DNA of 55,739 bases, taken from contig CASEML010000062.1 of the NCBI GenBank assembly GCA_949289145.1, forward strand, positions 1 through 55,739. Direction: 5' to 3'. A program made the translations under genes and the position numbers. This stretch comes from an uncultured Eubacteriales bacterium. GTDB lineage: Bacteria > Bacillota > Clostridia > Lachnospirales > Lachnospiraceae. Shown piece after piece: positions 48,019 to 55,605 of the stretch. Every line of letters starts with the position of its first letter. Position 1 is the stretch's first letter. The notes beneath the pieces were generated by a model, which was not told where the DNA came from, did not search any database, and saw nothing but the letters and a program-made list of their open reading frames with translations.

Positions 48019-48424
48019 GAATTTAATTATGATTGTGATCGGTTTATCCAGCGGAGTCATAGTATCTGGCGGAATGTTTACGGCATTGTTTACAGTGGGA
48101 TTAATTCCTAGATTTGCTGGAAAAACTCATACAGGTTCTCATGTGATGATATATGAGACAGCGGTGGTTTTCGGAACAATTTTGGGAAATTTAATTGGTA
48201 TGTATGAATATTCCCTGCCTTGTGGAAATCTATTGCTGGGAATGTTTGGACTTTTCTCGGGAATCTTTGTGGGATGTTTAGCGCTTGCCATCGCAGAGGC
48301 GTTCAATGGAATTCCCATTTTTGCAAGACGGATTAATTTTCGACGGGGACTGGGAATTTGGATACTGGCATTGGCAATTGGAAAAAGCATTGGAAATATT
48401 ATATATTTTTTTAATTTCCAGTAG
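48005..48424 (+). CDS. spoVAB: Stage V sporulation protein AB
   Basis: 139 residues with four membrane helices and the family stretch GLSSGVIVSGGMFTALFTVGLIPR (in two parts) and GNLIGMYEYSLPCG. TTG 48005 with a GGGGG site is used; it overlaps spoVAA by 14 bases, so translation is coupled. TTG 48011 is an alternative. Confidence 0.88.
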   Translation: MTLIRNLIMIVIGLSSGVIVSGGMFTALFTVGLIPRFAGKTHTGSHVMIYETAVVFGTILGNLIGMYEYSLPCGNLLLGMFGLFSGIFVGCLALAIAEAFNGIPIFARRINFRRGLGIWILALAIGKSIGNIIYFFNFQ

Positions 48425-48490
48425 CAAGATAGAGGGTTATGATTTTGCAGGAAGAAACAAATAATTGTAGGAAAAGAGGAATATAGACTT

Positions 48491-48946
48491 ATGAATGAAA
48501 TGCAAAAACAGAAATATAACGATTATGTGGAGCAGGTAACACCAAAAACCAATCTAATCTGTAATATGGTGAAAGCATTTATTACAGGTGGAATTATCTG
48601 TGTGATTGGGCAGGGCATTTTGAATTTTTGCTACGCACATGGATTGGACAAGGATACTTCAGGCAGCTGGTGCTCCATGTTGCTAGTATTATTAAGTGTG
48701 GTGCTTACTGGCTTTAATTTGTTTTCAAAGATTGTAGACTTTGGCGGGGCGGGGGCATTAGTGCCAATTACTGGTTTTGCAAATTCGGTGGCGGCGCCGG
48801 CAGTGGAGTACAAAACAGAAGGCCAGGTATTTGGAATTGGATGTAAGATATTTACAATTGCAGGTCCGGTAATATTGTACGGTATTGTTACAAGCTGGGC
48901 AGTAGGATTGATTTATTGGTTTTTGAAAGTGTTGGGGGTGATATAA
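48491..48946 (+). CDS. spoVAC: Stage V sporulation protein AC
   Basis: 151 residues. Conserved SpoVAC motifs are YVEQVTPKTNL, AFITGGIICVIGQ, DFGGAGALVPITGFANSV and GQVFGIGCKIFTIAGPVI. In Bacillus SpoVAC acts as a mechanosensitive channel for dipicolinate release. GAGGA precedes ATG 48491. The stop overlaps the next start by one base (TAATG). spoVAD and spoVAE, which normally follow, are not here. Confidence 0.94.
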   Translation: MNEMQKQKYNDYVEQVTPKTNLICNMVKAFITGGIICVIGQGILNFCYAHGLDKDTSGSWCSMLLVLLSVVLTGFNLFSKIVDFGGAGALVPITGFANSVAAPAVEYKTEGQVFGIGCKIFTIAGPVILYGIVTSWAVGLIYWFLKVLGVI

Positions 48947-49128
48947 TGAGCAGAGAAGAGGATATGCCATTGGGCTTAGGGTTTGGCCTAGCCATGAATG
49001 AGCAGGCAATGAACAGCTTTTCCTCTATGACAGATCCGGAAAAAAGACAGGTGATAGAAGCGGCAAGAAGTGTTCAGTCAAAAGCAGAAATGGAAAGTCT
49101 GATTCAGGATATTGCCAAAATGTCATAG
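48946..49128 (+). CDS. Small 60-residue protein coupled to spoVAC
   Basis: ATG 48946 overlaps the spoVAC stop (TAATG), with GGGGGTGAT as ribosome site, so this is almost certainly translated. The sequence has LGLGFGLAMNEQAMNSF and SSMTDPEKRQVIEAARSVQ, then a terminal helix. It resembles short Clostridia proteins with a GFGxALAQN-like start and helix-turn-helix-size length, of unknown function. It has no membrane helix. Its position suggests a sporulation or germination role. Confidence 0.7.
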   Translation: MSREEDMPLGLGFGLAMNEQAMNSFSSMTDPEKRQVIEAARSVQSKAEMESLIQDIAKMS

Positions 49129-49200
49129 CATGTATAGGAAGCATAATGCAAAATGAAATATATTGAAAAACAATAGAGATAAAAGTGAAAAAATGTTACA

Positions 49201-49241
49201 AAAAAGCAATGCCTTGTATAAAGATAAGACATTGCTTTTTT
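49201..49241 (-). terminator. Terminator of the first LytTR regulator
   Basis: AAAAAGCAATGCCTT and AAGACATTGCTTTTTT form a stem just past the stop of the minus-strand gene. It is nearly the same as the element at 50385-50428 and belongs to the duplicated unit. Confidence 0.8.
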
Positions 49242-49247
49242 AATGAA

Positions 49248-50000
49248 TTAAATTGAATTAAAACAGTCGTTTCGAAACCGTTTATTCAATTTAGGGTAAA
49301 AACTTCGGGAAACAGGAAGTGCAATAGTATTGTCCAAAACTACATTGTAATTTTTTACAAAGGTGATGTGAGAATAATTTACAATATAGCCCTGATGCAC
49401 CTGTACAAATTTCTGCATATCCAATTGGTTTTTCAATTCCTTAAAAGTTTGATATATGGTATAAGGTTTCTCTAAAGTATGTAAAATTGCCTGATTTCTA
49501 CGTTTTTCAATGTACAGAATTGAAGCAAATGGAATATGAAAAATTTTTCCTAACATGTTGAATGTAAGATATTTTTCGTCTGCAGTCATTCTGTCAACTA
49601 AATAGTCCACTGTTATAATCGCACGATTCATCTTTTTCTTCAAATCACTATAATTATAAGGCTTTAAAAGATAAGCAAGTGCATCAACTTCAAAAGCCGA
49701 AAGCGCAAAGTGGGGGTGATTTGTAGAAAATAAAAGAACCGTATGGGTGTCTATTTTTCTGATTTCTTTTGCAATATCCGTTCCTAAAATTTTTTGTCCA
49801 TTTATGACACCAAGTTCTACATCCAGAATAATTATGTGATAGAGGTTATGATTATTAAGACTGTCTATTAAATCCAATCCGGTGTTAAAATGAGAAGTTT
49901 TTAACTCTACCCCAGTTTCATCCTGATATGCGTCAAGGTATTCACAAATTTTTTGACGAAAGAGTGATTCATCATCACAAATAGCAATAGAGTAAGCCAT
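49248..50000 (-). CDS. LytTR response regulator, copy 1 (no adjacent peptide gene)
   Basis: 250 residues. ATG 50000 has AGGAGG; a 16-residue upstream extension has no site. Receiver with acidic CDDE, phosphoacceptor Asp60 in IIILDVELG, and KPYN; LytTR DNA-binding domain (about 145-245) with VQVHQGYIVN. By hand alignment it differs from copy 2 at about 34 of 250 positions (roughly 86% identity). It is the AgrA/ComE type. Differences cluster in the receiver's first half and in the region joining the domains, while the DNA-contact end is almost unchanged, so both copies probably bind the same sites. Confidence 0.9.
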   Translation of the reverse strand: MAYSIAICDDESLFRQKICEYLDAYQDETGVELKTSHFNTGLDLIDSLNNHNLYHIIILDVELGVINGQKILGTDIAKEIRKIDTHTVLLFSTNHPHFALSAFEVDALAYLLKPYNYSDLKKKMNRAIITVDYLVDRMTADEKYLTFNMLGKIFHIPFASILYIEKRRNQAILHTLEKPYTIYQTFKELKNQLDMQKFVQVHQGYIVNYSHITFVKNYNVVLDNTIALPVSRSFYPKLNKRFRNDCFNSI

Positions 50001-50105
50001 ATATCCTCCTAATGATTGTAAGTTACTTTTTAAAATGATAACGTACATTTAAGGAAAAATCTACCGTATTTTGAAAAACAGAAAACTGTTTCCTTTTCAA
50101 AAAAT

Positions 50106-50163
50106 AACATAATAAGACAAAAAAAGAAATAGGAAAAGTATAAATCGACGTTTATTTGGGATG
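50106..50163 (-). promoter_or_regulatory. Candidate LytTR-controlled promoter A (copy 1)
   Basis: On the minus strand, CGTCGA (50145-50150) is followed after exactly 33 bases by TATGTT (50106-50111) as a -10. The same spacing occurs at 51470-51514 and 52899-52943. The distal half (TATCAC in the others) is degenerate here. It would drive regulator copy 1. Confidence 0.55.
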
Positions 50164-50384
50164 AAATGCGGCATAAAATATATAAATAAAATAATATTAT
50201 TAAAACAAATTAAAAGTAGTTGCAAGAGGAGAAAGCTACATATACATATAAAAAACCCAAAGGCATTATTTCTGGTCAATAAATATTGCATTTTTCCGCA
50301 AATTGCTTATAATATAAATTAGAAAATAAAAATATTCTCACGTTGTTTTCTTACCCAATTGGTGTAAAAATGGTGTGGTAAGCC
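50164..50384. other. A/T-rich relic segment between regulator copies
   Basis: No supported gene. The first part (GATGAAATGCGGCATAAAA and on) resembles the sequence just before the histidine kinase start at 51582, so it is probably the decayed end of the duplicated unit. A hydrophobic minus-strand frame at 50097-50291 has no ribosome site and poor composition. Confidence 0.4.
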
Positions 50385-50428
50385 AAAAAAAGCAATGTCT
50401 TGGGTAAAGAGCAAGGCATTGCTTTTTT
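50385..50428 (-). terminator. Terminator of the second LytTR regulator
   Basis: AAAAAAGCAATGTCTT pairs with AAGGCATTGCTTTTTT; on the minus strand it ends in a U-run. It is a duplicate of the element at 49201-49241. Confidence 0.8.
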
Positions 50429-50434
50429 GATGCA

Positions 50435-51187
50435 TTAAATTGTATGAAAACAATCATTTCGGAACCGTTTGTTCAATTTGGGGTAAAAACTGCGGGAAAC
50501 AGGAAGTGTAATGGTATCATCCAAAACCACATTGTAATTTTTCACAAAGGTGATGTGAGAATAATTCACAATATAACCTTGATGTACCTGTACAAATTTC
50601 TGCATATCCAGCTGCTTTTTCAGTTCCTTGAAAGTTTGATATATGGTGTAATGTTTTTCTAAGGTATGTAAAATTACTTGGTTTTTATGTTTTTCGATGT
50701 ACAGAATAGAAGCAAAAGGGATATGAAAATTCTGCCCTGACATTTGGAATGTAAGGTACTTTTCATCTGAAGTCATCCTGTCTACTAAGTAGTCTACTGT
50801 TATGACCGCTCGATTCATTTTTTCTTTCAGATCACTGTAATTATAAGGCTTTAAGAGATAAGCAAGTGCATCAACTTCAAAAGCCGAGAGCGCAAAGTGG
50901 GAGTGATTCGTAGAAAATAGAAGAACCGTGTGAGTATCTAATTTTCTGATTTCTTTCGCAATATCTGTCCCTAATATTTCTTGTCCATTTATGATACCAA
51001 GTTCTACATCCAAAATGATAATGTGATAGAGGTTGTGGTGTTTTATACTATCTAATAAATCCAATCCGGTGTAAAAATGAGAAGTTTCTAACTCTATCTC
51101 GGCTTCACTCTGATATGTATCGAGGTATTCACAAATTTTTTCATGAAAGAGTGATTCGTCATCACAAATAGCAATAGAATACGCCAT
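50435..51187 (-). CDS. LytTR response regulator, copy 2 (downstream of the peptide gene)
   Basis: 250 residues, the paralogue of copy 1, with the same domains: receiver with CDDE, Asp60 in IIILDVELG and KPYN, and LytTR domain with VQVHQGYIVN and PVSRSFYPKLNKRF. AGGAGG lies before the ATG. It is 59 bases downstream of the double-glycine peptide gene and on the same strand, so they probably share promoter B. Its kinase is likely the GHKL protein encoded divergently at 51582. It is the most likely activator of the peptide and exporter promoters. Confidence 0.92.
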   Translation of the reverse strand: MAYSIAICDDESLFHEKICEYLDTYQSEAEIELETSHFYTGLDLLDSIKHHNLYHIIILDVELGIINGQEILGTDIAKEIRKLDTHTVLLFSTNHSHFALSAFEVDALAYLLKPYNYSDLKEKMNRAVITVDYLVDRMTSDEKYLTFQMSGQNFHIPFASILYIEKHKNQVILHTLEKHYTIYQTFKELKKQLDMQKFVQVHQGYIVNYSHITFVKNYNVVLDDTITLPVSRSFYPKLNKRFRNDCFHTI

Positions 51188-51246
51188 ATATCCTCCTAGT
51201 CATTGTATGTTATTTTTTTAAATGATAACGTACACGTAAAGAAAAA

Positions 51247-51408
51247 TCAATTGCCGTAAATTAATTTCTGGAAGAAACGACAGATTCTTTCAATGCTACC
51301 GCCATAACTATCACGTCCACCTTTTACTTCAGCAATTTCAGAAGTTGAAAGTGGTGCAATATGTGAGCTAAATGTAATATTTGCTAAATGAGTTTTTTGG
51401 TTATTCAT
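51247..51408 (-). CDS. Double-glycine leader peptide precursor (signal peptide or bacteriocin)
   Basis: 53 residues. ATG 51408 follows AAAGGAGAGG. The leader (1-31) ends LSTSEIAEVKGG, with hydrophobic/acidic spacing typical of GG leaders cut by C39 peptidases. The predicted mature peptide is 22 residues, starting RDSYGG and ending LIYGN, net charge about +2, with one Cys (ERICRFF). A later GG at 36-37 lacks the leader pattern. A C39 exporter gene lies 1.6 kb away. The single Cys argues against an intramolecular disulfide. No maturation enzyme gene (radical SAM, LanM, YcaO) is nearby, so it is probably unmodified. Pheromone or class II bacteriocin; the sensor-regulator neighbours favour a pheromone. 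Confidence 0.78.
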   Translation of the reverse strand: MNNQKTHLANITFSSHIAPLSTSEIAEVKGGRDSYGGSIERICRFFQKLIYGN

Positions 51409-51469
51409 GTATGTTCCTCTCCTTTCTGAATATTTGAAAAACAATGAATATTGTTTCATGTCAGAAATT

Positions 51470-51527
51470 AGCATAAAAAAGCGAAAAAGAAAATAGGATA
51501 AGGATATATCGACGTTTTGGAGTGATA
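51470..51527. promoter_or_regulatory. Candidate LytTR-controlled promoter B (peptide gene) and divergent operator
   Basis: The motif TCGACGTTTTGGAGTGATA (51509-51527) reads on the minus strand as TATCAC...CGTCGA, followed after 33 bases by TATGCT (51470-51475) as a -10 for the peptide-regulator unit. It is also 55 bases before the kinase start on the plus strand and could serve both. Confidence 0.6.
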
Positions 51528-51581
51528 AATGGCATTGAGAAAAATAAAAATAAAATATACGTATATAAAAGGAGAAAATGC

Positions 51582-52877
51582 ATGAGAATAATATGTAGTG
51601 TAATGATAATTATTATGACCTGGATTATCTATTATGTATGCTGTACGATAGTTTTGAATCCGAGATGGAAAGGTAAAATCGGGTCATTAAATTATGCAAT
51701 ATATGTGTGTATAAACTTAGTTGCTATAGAAATACTGGATAATAGCGACATGACATTTATTTTTGAAATTTTAATGCCCATTATATTTTTCAAAGGAAAA
51801 GTTTTAAAAAAAGAGATTATTTACTGGGCATCGGTGGTAGTTACCTCTTTCCTTGTACTATTTATAGATGCAATCATATGTAAAGTGATGGCAATTAGCA
51901 GCATGGAAATTGTAGAATATAGAATAACCGCAAGAATGGTCTTTGTGTTGGCATTGTTAATTTGCTATTACCTAGTTTCTTTTTTAAAGATAAAAATTGA
52001 TAACCGTTTCGCACTAATTCGCACGCCATCGCTGCTTCATTTTATTGTGGTAATGTTTATGCTGGTTACTATCATCTGTTTTCTAGTACAGATTTACAAG
52101 TATGAACTGGCAGAAGAAGTACTTGAGGGAATTGAGGATGCTACCTGCGGAATCTTTATATTAGTAATTATTATAGAGATGATTTCTTTTGAAATTCTCA
52201 AAAGTGCTATCTTTCAAGCGAAAAGATACGCAGAAGAAAAGACAAAACTAGAAATGTATGAAATGCAGAGAAACCATTATCGGCTGACCACAGAACAAAT
52301 TAAGAAGTTGTCTGCTTTGCGTCACGATTTTAAAAATCACTTATATGTGATTGCAGAAAGAATCCGCAGGTCAGAATATGAGGAGGCAATTTCCTATATT
52401 GATAAGATAGGTGCGTGTACCGAAGAGGCAAGCACCATTGTGGTGGCGGAGAATGAAATACTATCAACTATATTGACGGTTAAAAATACGATTTGTAAAA
52501 ATAATGACATATCATTTGATTATGAAATAAACTGTGGCAAAATACATATAGAAGATATGGACTTAAATACAGTGGTGTCAAACCTGTTGGATAATGCTAT
52601 TGAAGCCAGTGAAAAATGTGAAATGAATCAGCGGAAAATAGTATTTAAAATTAAAGAGATAAAGCAGTTTCTGGCGATTGAATGTAGCAATACATGTAAA
52701 ATGAAAGAGACAGCAAAGAAACACATATTTCAAACCACGAAAGAAAATAAAGAAGAACATGGATATGGAATTGAAAATATAAAAGAGACGGTAGAAAAGT
52801 ATGGTGGACAGGCAGAGTTTACCTGCCAATCGGGAGTCTTTTATGCCAAAATCATGGTGGAAAATAATTTGTATTGA
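51582..52877 (+). CDS. GHKL (AgrC/ComD-type) sensor histidine kinase
   Basis: 431 residues. ATG 51582 has AAAAGGAG 7 bases upstream; earlier codons in frame have none. The N-terminal half (about 1-205) has about six membrane helices, a pheromone-receptor-like sensor. The kinase core has LRHDFKNHLYVI with phosphoacceptor His near 248, the N-box SNLLDNAIEA near 336, and HGYGIENIKETVEKYGG (G-box). This is the HPK10 class that pairs with LytTR regulators and senses peptides. It is divergent from the peptide-regulator unit, with operator B between them. Confidence 0.92.
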   Translation: MRIICSVMIIIMTWIIYYVCCTIVLNPRWKGKIGSLNYAIYVCINLVAIEILDNSDMTFIFEILMPIIFFKGKVLKKEIIYWASVVVTSFLVLFIDAIICKVMAISSMEIVEYRITARMVFVLALLICYYLVSFLKIKIDNRFALIRTPSLLHFIVVMFMLVTIICFLVQIYKYELAEEVLEGIEDATCGIFILVIIIEMISFEILKSAIFQAKRYAEEKTKLEMYEMQRNHYRLTTEQIKKLSALRHDFKNHLYVIAERIRRSEYEEAISYIDKIGACTEEASTIVVAENEILSTILTVKNTICKNNDISFDYEINCGKIHIEDMDLNTVVSNLLDNAIEASEKCEMNQRKIVFKIKEIKQFLAIECSNTCKMKETAKKHIFQTTKENKEEHGYGIENIKETVEKYGGQAEFTCQSGVFYAKIMVENNLY

Positions 52878-52885
52878 TTGCCGAA

Positions 52886-52943
52886 TATCACATAAAAACG
52901 TCGAAATAACACATAATGCTTCTGGCACCCAAATAATTGTGCT
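52886..52943 (+). promoter_or_regulatory. Candidate LytTR-controlled promoter C (exporter)
   Basis: TATCACATAAAAACGTCGA (52886-52904) shares its ends and spacing with site B, and TGTGCT (52938-52943) follows after 33 bases as a -10-like element. The predicted transcript start is near 52950, 29 bases before the exporter ATG. Confidence 0.6.
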
Positions 52944-52950
52944 ACATTTA

Positions 52951-52972
52951 CTCCTATCAAAAAGGATAGGAG
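52951..52972 (+). promoter_or_regulatory. Hairpin burying the exporter ribosome site
   Basis: CTCCTATC (52951-52958) pairs perfectly with GATAGGAG (52965-52972) over a 6-base loop. The right arm contains the AGGAG ribosome site of the ATG at 52979. With a transcript start near 52950 the hairpin would be the first thing on the messenger. Confidence 0.55.
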
Positions 52973-52978
52973 AATGTT

Positions 52979-55123
52979 ATGGGATATACATATGTAAAAC
53001 AACATGACACTACAGACTGCGGAGCAGCTTGTATGGCGATGATTTGCTCCTACTATAAAAAACATACTAGTTTGACTTTGCTTAGAGATTTAATGGGAAC
53101 AGATGACTGCGGAACAAATCTGATGGGAATGCAGCATTGTGCCAAAACGCTGGGATTTAATTCTCAGGCGGTACGGGTGGACAAAGAGGGCTTTTTCAGT
53201 AAGTATCCATTGCCGGCGGTGGCCAATATTGTCACAAAGAAAGGTTTTTCTCATTTTGTGGTAATATTCAAAATAAACAATGATCGAGTAATTATCGGTG
53301 ACCCTGCCAAACGAATTTTGTCGGTAAAAATAGATGAGTTTTTTCAGAAATTTACCGGTATTTTAATGTTGTTGGAGCCAGGGGAAGAATTTACAGCAGA
53401 AAAAAAGAAGAGAAAGAGCATTTTCTCCTACTGTAAACAATGGCTGTATCCACACCGGAAGCTATTTCTAGGGGGCGTGGCTGCTATGGCAGCGGCATTA
53501 ATTTTGCAGCTGTCAGTAAGTGTGTTTTATTACATTATATACAATAAAGTACTACCTTCTGGCAGCACCGATACGCTGTTATTCTGTCTGGCAATTTTTC
53601 TTGTGGTGGTTTTAGCGCAAAGTGCTGTTGTTTTTTTACAAAAATGGCTAATAAGTAAGCTTTCAAAGAAAATAGATATACCTTTGATGTCAAGGTATGT
53701 GGAACACATTTACCATCTTCCGGTAAGATTTTTTGCTACCCGTAGAACAGGTGATATGGTCAATCGTGTATCAGATGCTTTTGCAATTAAGGAATTATAT
53801 ACTCAGACGGCGCCTGCTTGTATAGTGAATCTTGGGATGGTGCTGTTAAGTGGATTAGTAATGTTTCAGGTAAACAGTAAGCTGTTTACGGTGTGCGTGT
53901 TGATGAATGGCTTTATTGCTATATGCATACTCTTTACCCAAAAAAAGCTAGGAAACTGGAAAGAAAAGCAGGTACAGCAAAGTTCAGAGGTATCCTCTCA
54001 GATGGTGGAGGGGATTTTTGCTATGGAAACTTTGAAAGCAAATGCCGGAGAAAAAGCGCAGATACAGTCTATAAAATCAGAGTACGGAAAGCTAATCGAG
54101 TTAGAGTACAAAATGGGAAAGTTATGTAATTTACAGCACAGCCTGCAGGAAGTTATATCTGGTGCAGGAAATTTGTTATTTTTATATTATGGAATTACGC
54201 AGATGATGAATGATCGTCTGTCACTGGGAAGTATGATGGCATTTATGGCTTTGTCCGGATTGTTTCAGGAACCGTTTCAGCAATTGACACAGATGCGGTA
54301 TGCTGTAAAAGAAGCGGATATTTCTATAAAAAGAGTGGCAGAAGTACTGGAATATCCGGTGGAGGAAAATGAGGAACTGAAGCAGCTGTCTGATATTCAA
54401 GGGAATGTGGCGTTTGAGCATGTAACCTTTCGATATGGTGTGGGAGAACCTGTGTTGCAGGATATTAGTTTTCAGATTCCCAAAGGAAAAAAAGTGGCTC
54501 TAGTAGGCGGCAGTGGAAGCGGAAAAAGTACCATTGCCAAGCTTCTGTTAAGATATTATGATACGGAGCAGGGAGATGTATTTATTGAGGGAACCAGTGT
54601 CAAGCAGTATTCGCACAGTTCCATAAGAGAAGGTATTGCATATGTACCGCAAACAATGCAGCTGTTCTCAAAAAGCATTTATGACAATATTCGTATCAGC
54701 AGACCGGGGGCTACCGATGAAGAAGTGATCGAGGCTGCAAAAAGTGCAGGGGCTCATGAATTTATTTCCCGCTTGCCCAAGCAGTATGATACCTGTTTAG
54801 AAGAAGGGGGAACTGGCTTAAGTGTGGGAGAAAAACAAAGAATTGTACTGGCAAGAGCTTTTTTGAAAAAAAGCAGTTTTTGGATTTTGGATGAAAGCAC
54901 CAGTAATTTAGATTACCGCACAGAACATGAAGTTTTTTCTAGAATTTACAAAGAATATCCAAATGCATCCATGTTGATTATAGCCCATCGTTTGGCTACG
55001 GTCAGAGAATGTGATGAAATACTGGTGTTAAATAAGGGAAGAATTGTGGAACGGGGAAATCATGAAGAACTGCTTAAGGCGGGCGGTTATTATTCCGAAC
55101 TTTGGGGGATGCAGACATGTTGA
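52979..55123 (+). CDS. Peptidase-containing bacteriocin/pheromone ABC exporter (PCAT)
   Basis: 714 residues in three modules. C39 peptidase (about 1-130): Cys14 in TTDCGAACMA, His in GFSHFVVI, Asp in IIGDPAK. Membrane domain (about 150-440) with six helices. ATPase domain (about 470-714): Walker A GGSGSGKST, signature LSVGEKQR (variant of LSGGQ), Walker B FWILDEST, H-loop IIAHRL. It cleaves GG leaders and exports the peptide. The substrate is presumably the 53-residue precursor at 51247-51408. No HlyD-type accessory gene follows, as is common in clostridial PCATs. Control by promoter C would make export part of the same autoinduction loop. Confidence 0.95.
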   Translation: MGYTYVKQHDTTDCGAACMAMICSYYKKHTSLTLLRDLMGTDDCGTNLMGMQHCAKTLGFNSQAVRVDKEGFFSKYPLPAVANIVTKKGFSHFVVIFKINNDRVIIGDPAKRILSVKIDEFFQKFTGILMLLEPGEEFTAEKKKRKSIFSYCKQWLYPHRKLFLGGVAAMAAALILQLSVSVFYYIIYNKVLPSGSTDTLLFCLAIFLVVVLAQSAVVFLQKWLISKLSKKIDIPLMSRYVEHIYHLPVRFFATRRTGDMVNRVSDAFAIKELYTQTAPACIVNLGMVLLSGLVMFQVNSKLFTVCVLMNGFIAICILFTQKKLGNWKEKQVQQSSEVSSQMVEGIFAMETLKANAGEKAQIQSIKSEYGKLIELEYKMGKLCNLQHSLQEVISGAGNLLFLYYGITQMMNDRLSLGSMMAFMALSGLFQEPFQQLTQMRYAVKEADISIKRVAEVLEYPVEENEELKQLSDIQGNVAFEHVTFRYGVGEPVLQDISFQIPKGKKVALVGGSGSGKSTIAKLLLRYYDTEQGDVFIEGTSVKQYSHSSIREGIAYVPQTMQLFSKSIYDNIRISRPGATDEEVIEAAKSAGAHEFISRLPKQYDTCLEEGGTGLSVGEKQRIVLARAFLKKSSFWILDESTSNLDYRTEHEVFSRIYKEYPNASMLIIAHRLATVRECDEILVLNKGRIVERGNHEELLKAGGYYSELWGMQTC

Positions 55124-55193
55124 AAACAGTATATTTATTTAAAAATATAATATTATTGGAATAAAAAATGTAAATAAAATGAAATGATAAAAA

Positions 55194-55222
55194 TTGACAA
55201 AATAAAAATGATGGGTTAGTAT
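55194..55222 (+). promoter_or_regulatory. Sigma-A promoter of the last gene
   Basis: TTGACA (55194-55199), a 17-base spacer and TAGTAT (55217-55222), 31 bases before the ATG. It gives the small secreted protein its own promoter, without the CGTCGA motif. Confidence 0.7.
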
Positions 55223-55253
55223 ATTGAACGAAAAATAAAATTAGGAGGGAAAA

Positions 55254-55595
55254 ATGAAGAAAAAATTAATAAAAGTAGTGATGAGTGGATTGGCAGGCAT
55301 AATGATTATAGGTTCAGTGTATATTCCGACTAATGGAATGACATTATTTTATGCGAACAAAGGAAGAAGAAATACAAAAGTGTTTGTGGAAGCAAAATTT
55401 ACACCAAATGTAAAAACCACTTCTACGGAATATGGTCTTAAAAAAGGAAAATATGTAAAAAAAGTTACCATCAGACTGAAGGAAGGAAGCTACAATAAGA
55501 CAAAATCGGATACGAAAGGTTATTTAATTAAATTGGAAAAAACAAATAATCCTACAAAAACATCTAGTGGTTCATGGACTTGGACATATAAATAA
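55254..55595 (+). CDS. Small secreted protein of unknown function
   Basis: 113 residues, ATG with GGAGGG upstream. A signal peptide (about 1-34: KKKLIKVVMS, hydrophobic GLAGIMIIGSVYI, cleavage probably after LFYA) leads to a basic, Lys/Thr-rich mature part of about 79 residues, beta-like and Cys-free, ending SGSWTWTYK. I do not recognise a family. It could be immunity, bacteriocin or unrelated; position beside the exporter is the only link. It is not a GG peptide, so it would leave by the Sec pathway. Confidence 0.7.
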   Translation: MKKKLIKVVMSGLAGIMIIGSVYIPTNGMTLFYANKGRRNTKVFVEAKFTPNVKTTSTEYGLKKGKYVKKVTIRLKEGSYNKTKSDTKGYLIKLEKTNNPTKTSSGSWTWTYK

Positions 55596-55605
55596 GTTAT
55601 AAAGA

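Noticed and set aside
50097-50291. Hydrophobic 64-residue minus-strand frame between regulator copies
   Set aside because: There is no ribosome site, composition is that of translated A/T-rich DNA, and it overlaps promoter A of the duplicated unit.
51247-51408. AgrD-type cyclic peptide
   Set aside because: No AgrB gene in the window and the leader has the GG pattern matched by a C39 exporter, so a linear GG peptide fits better.
55254-55595. Lactococcin 972-like bacteriocin
   Set aside because: Size and aromatic C-terminus are similar, but the family's conserved pattern is not visible.
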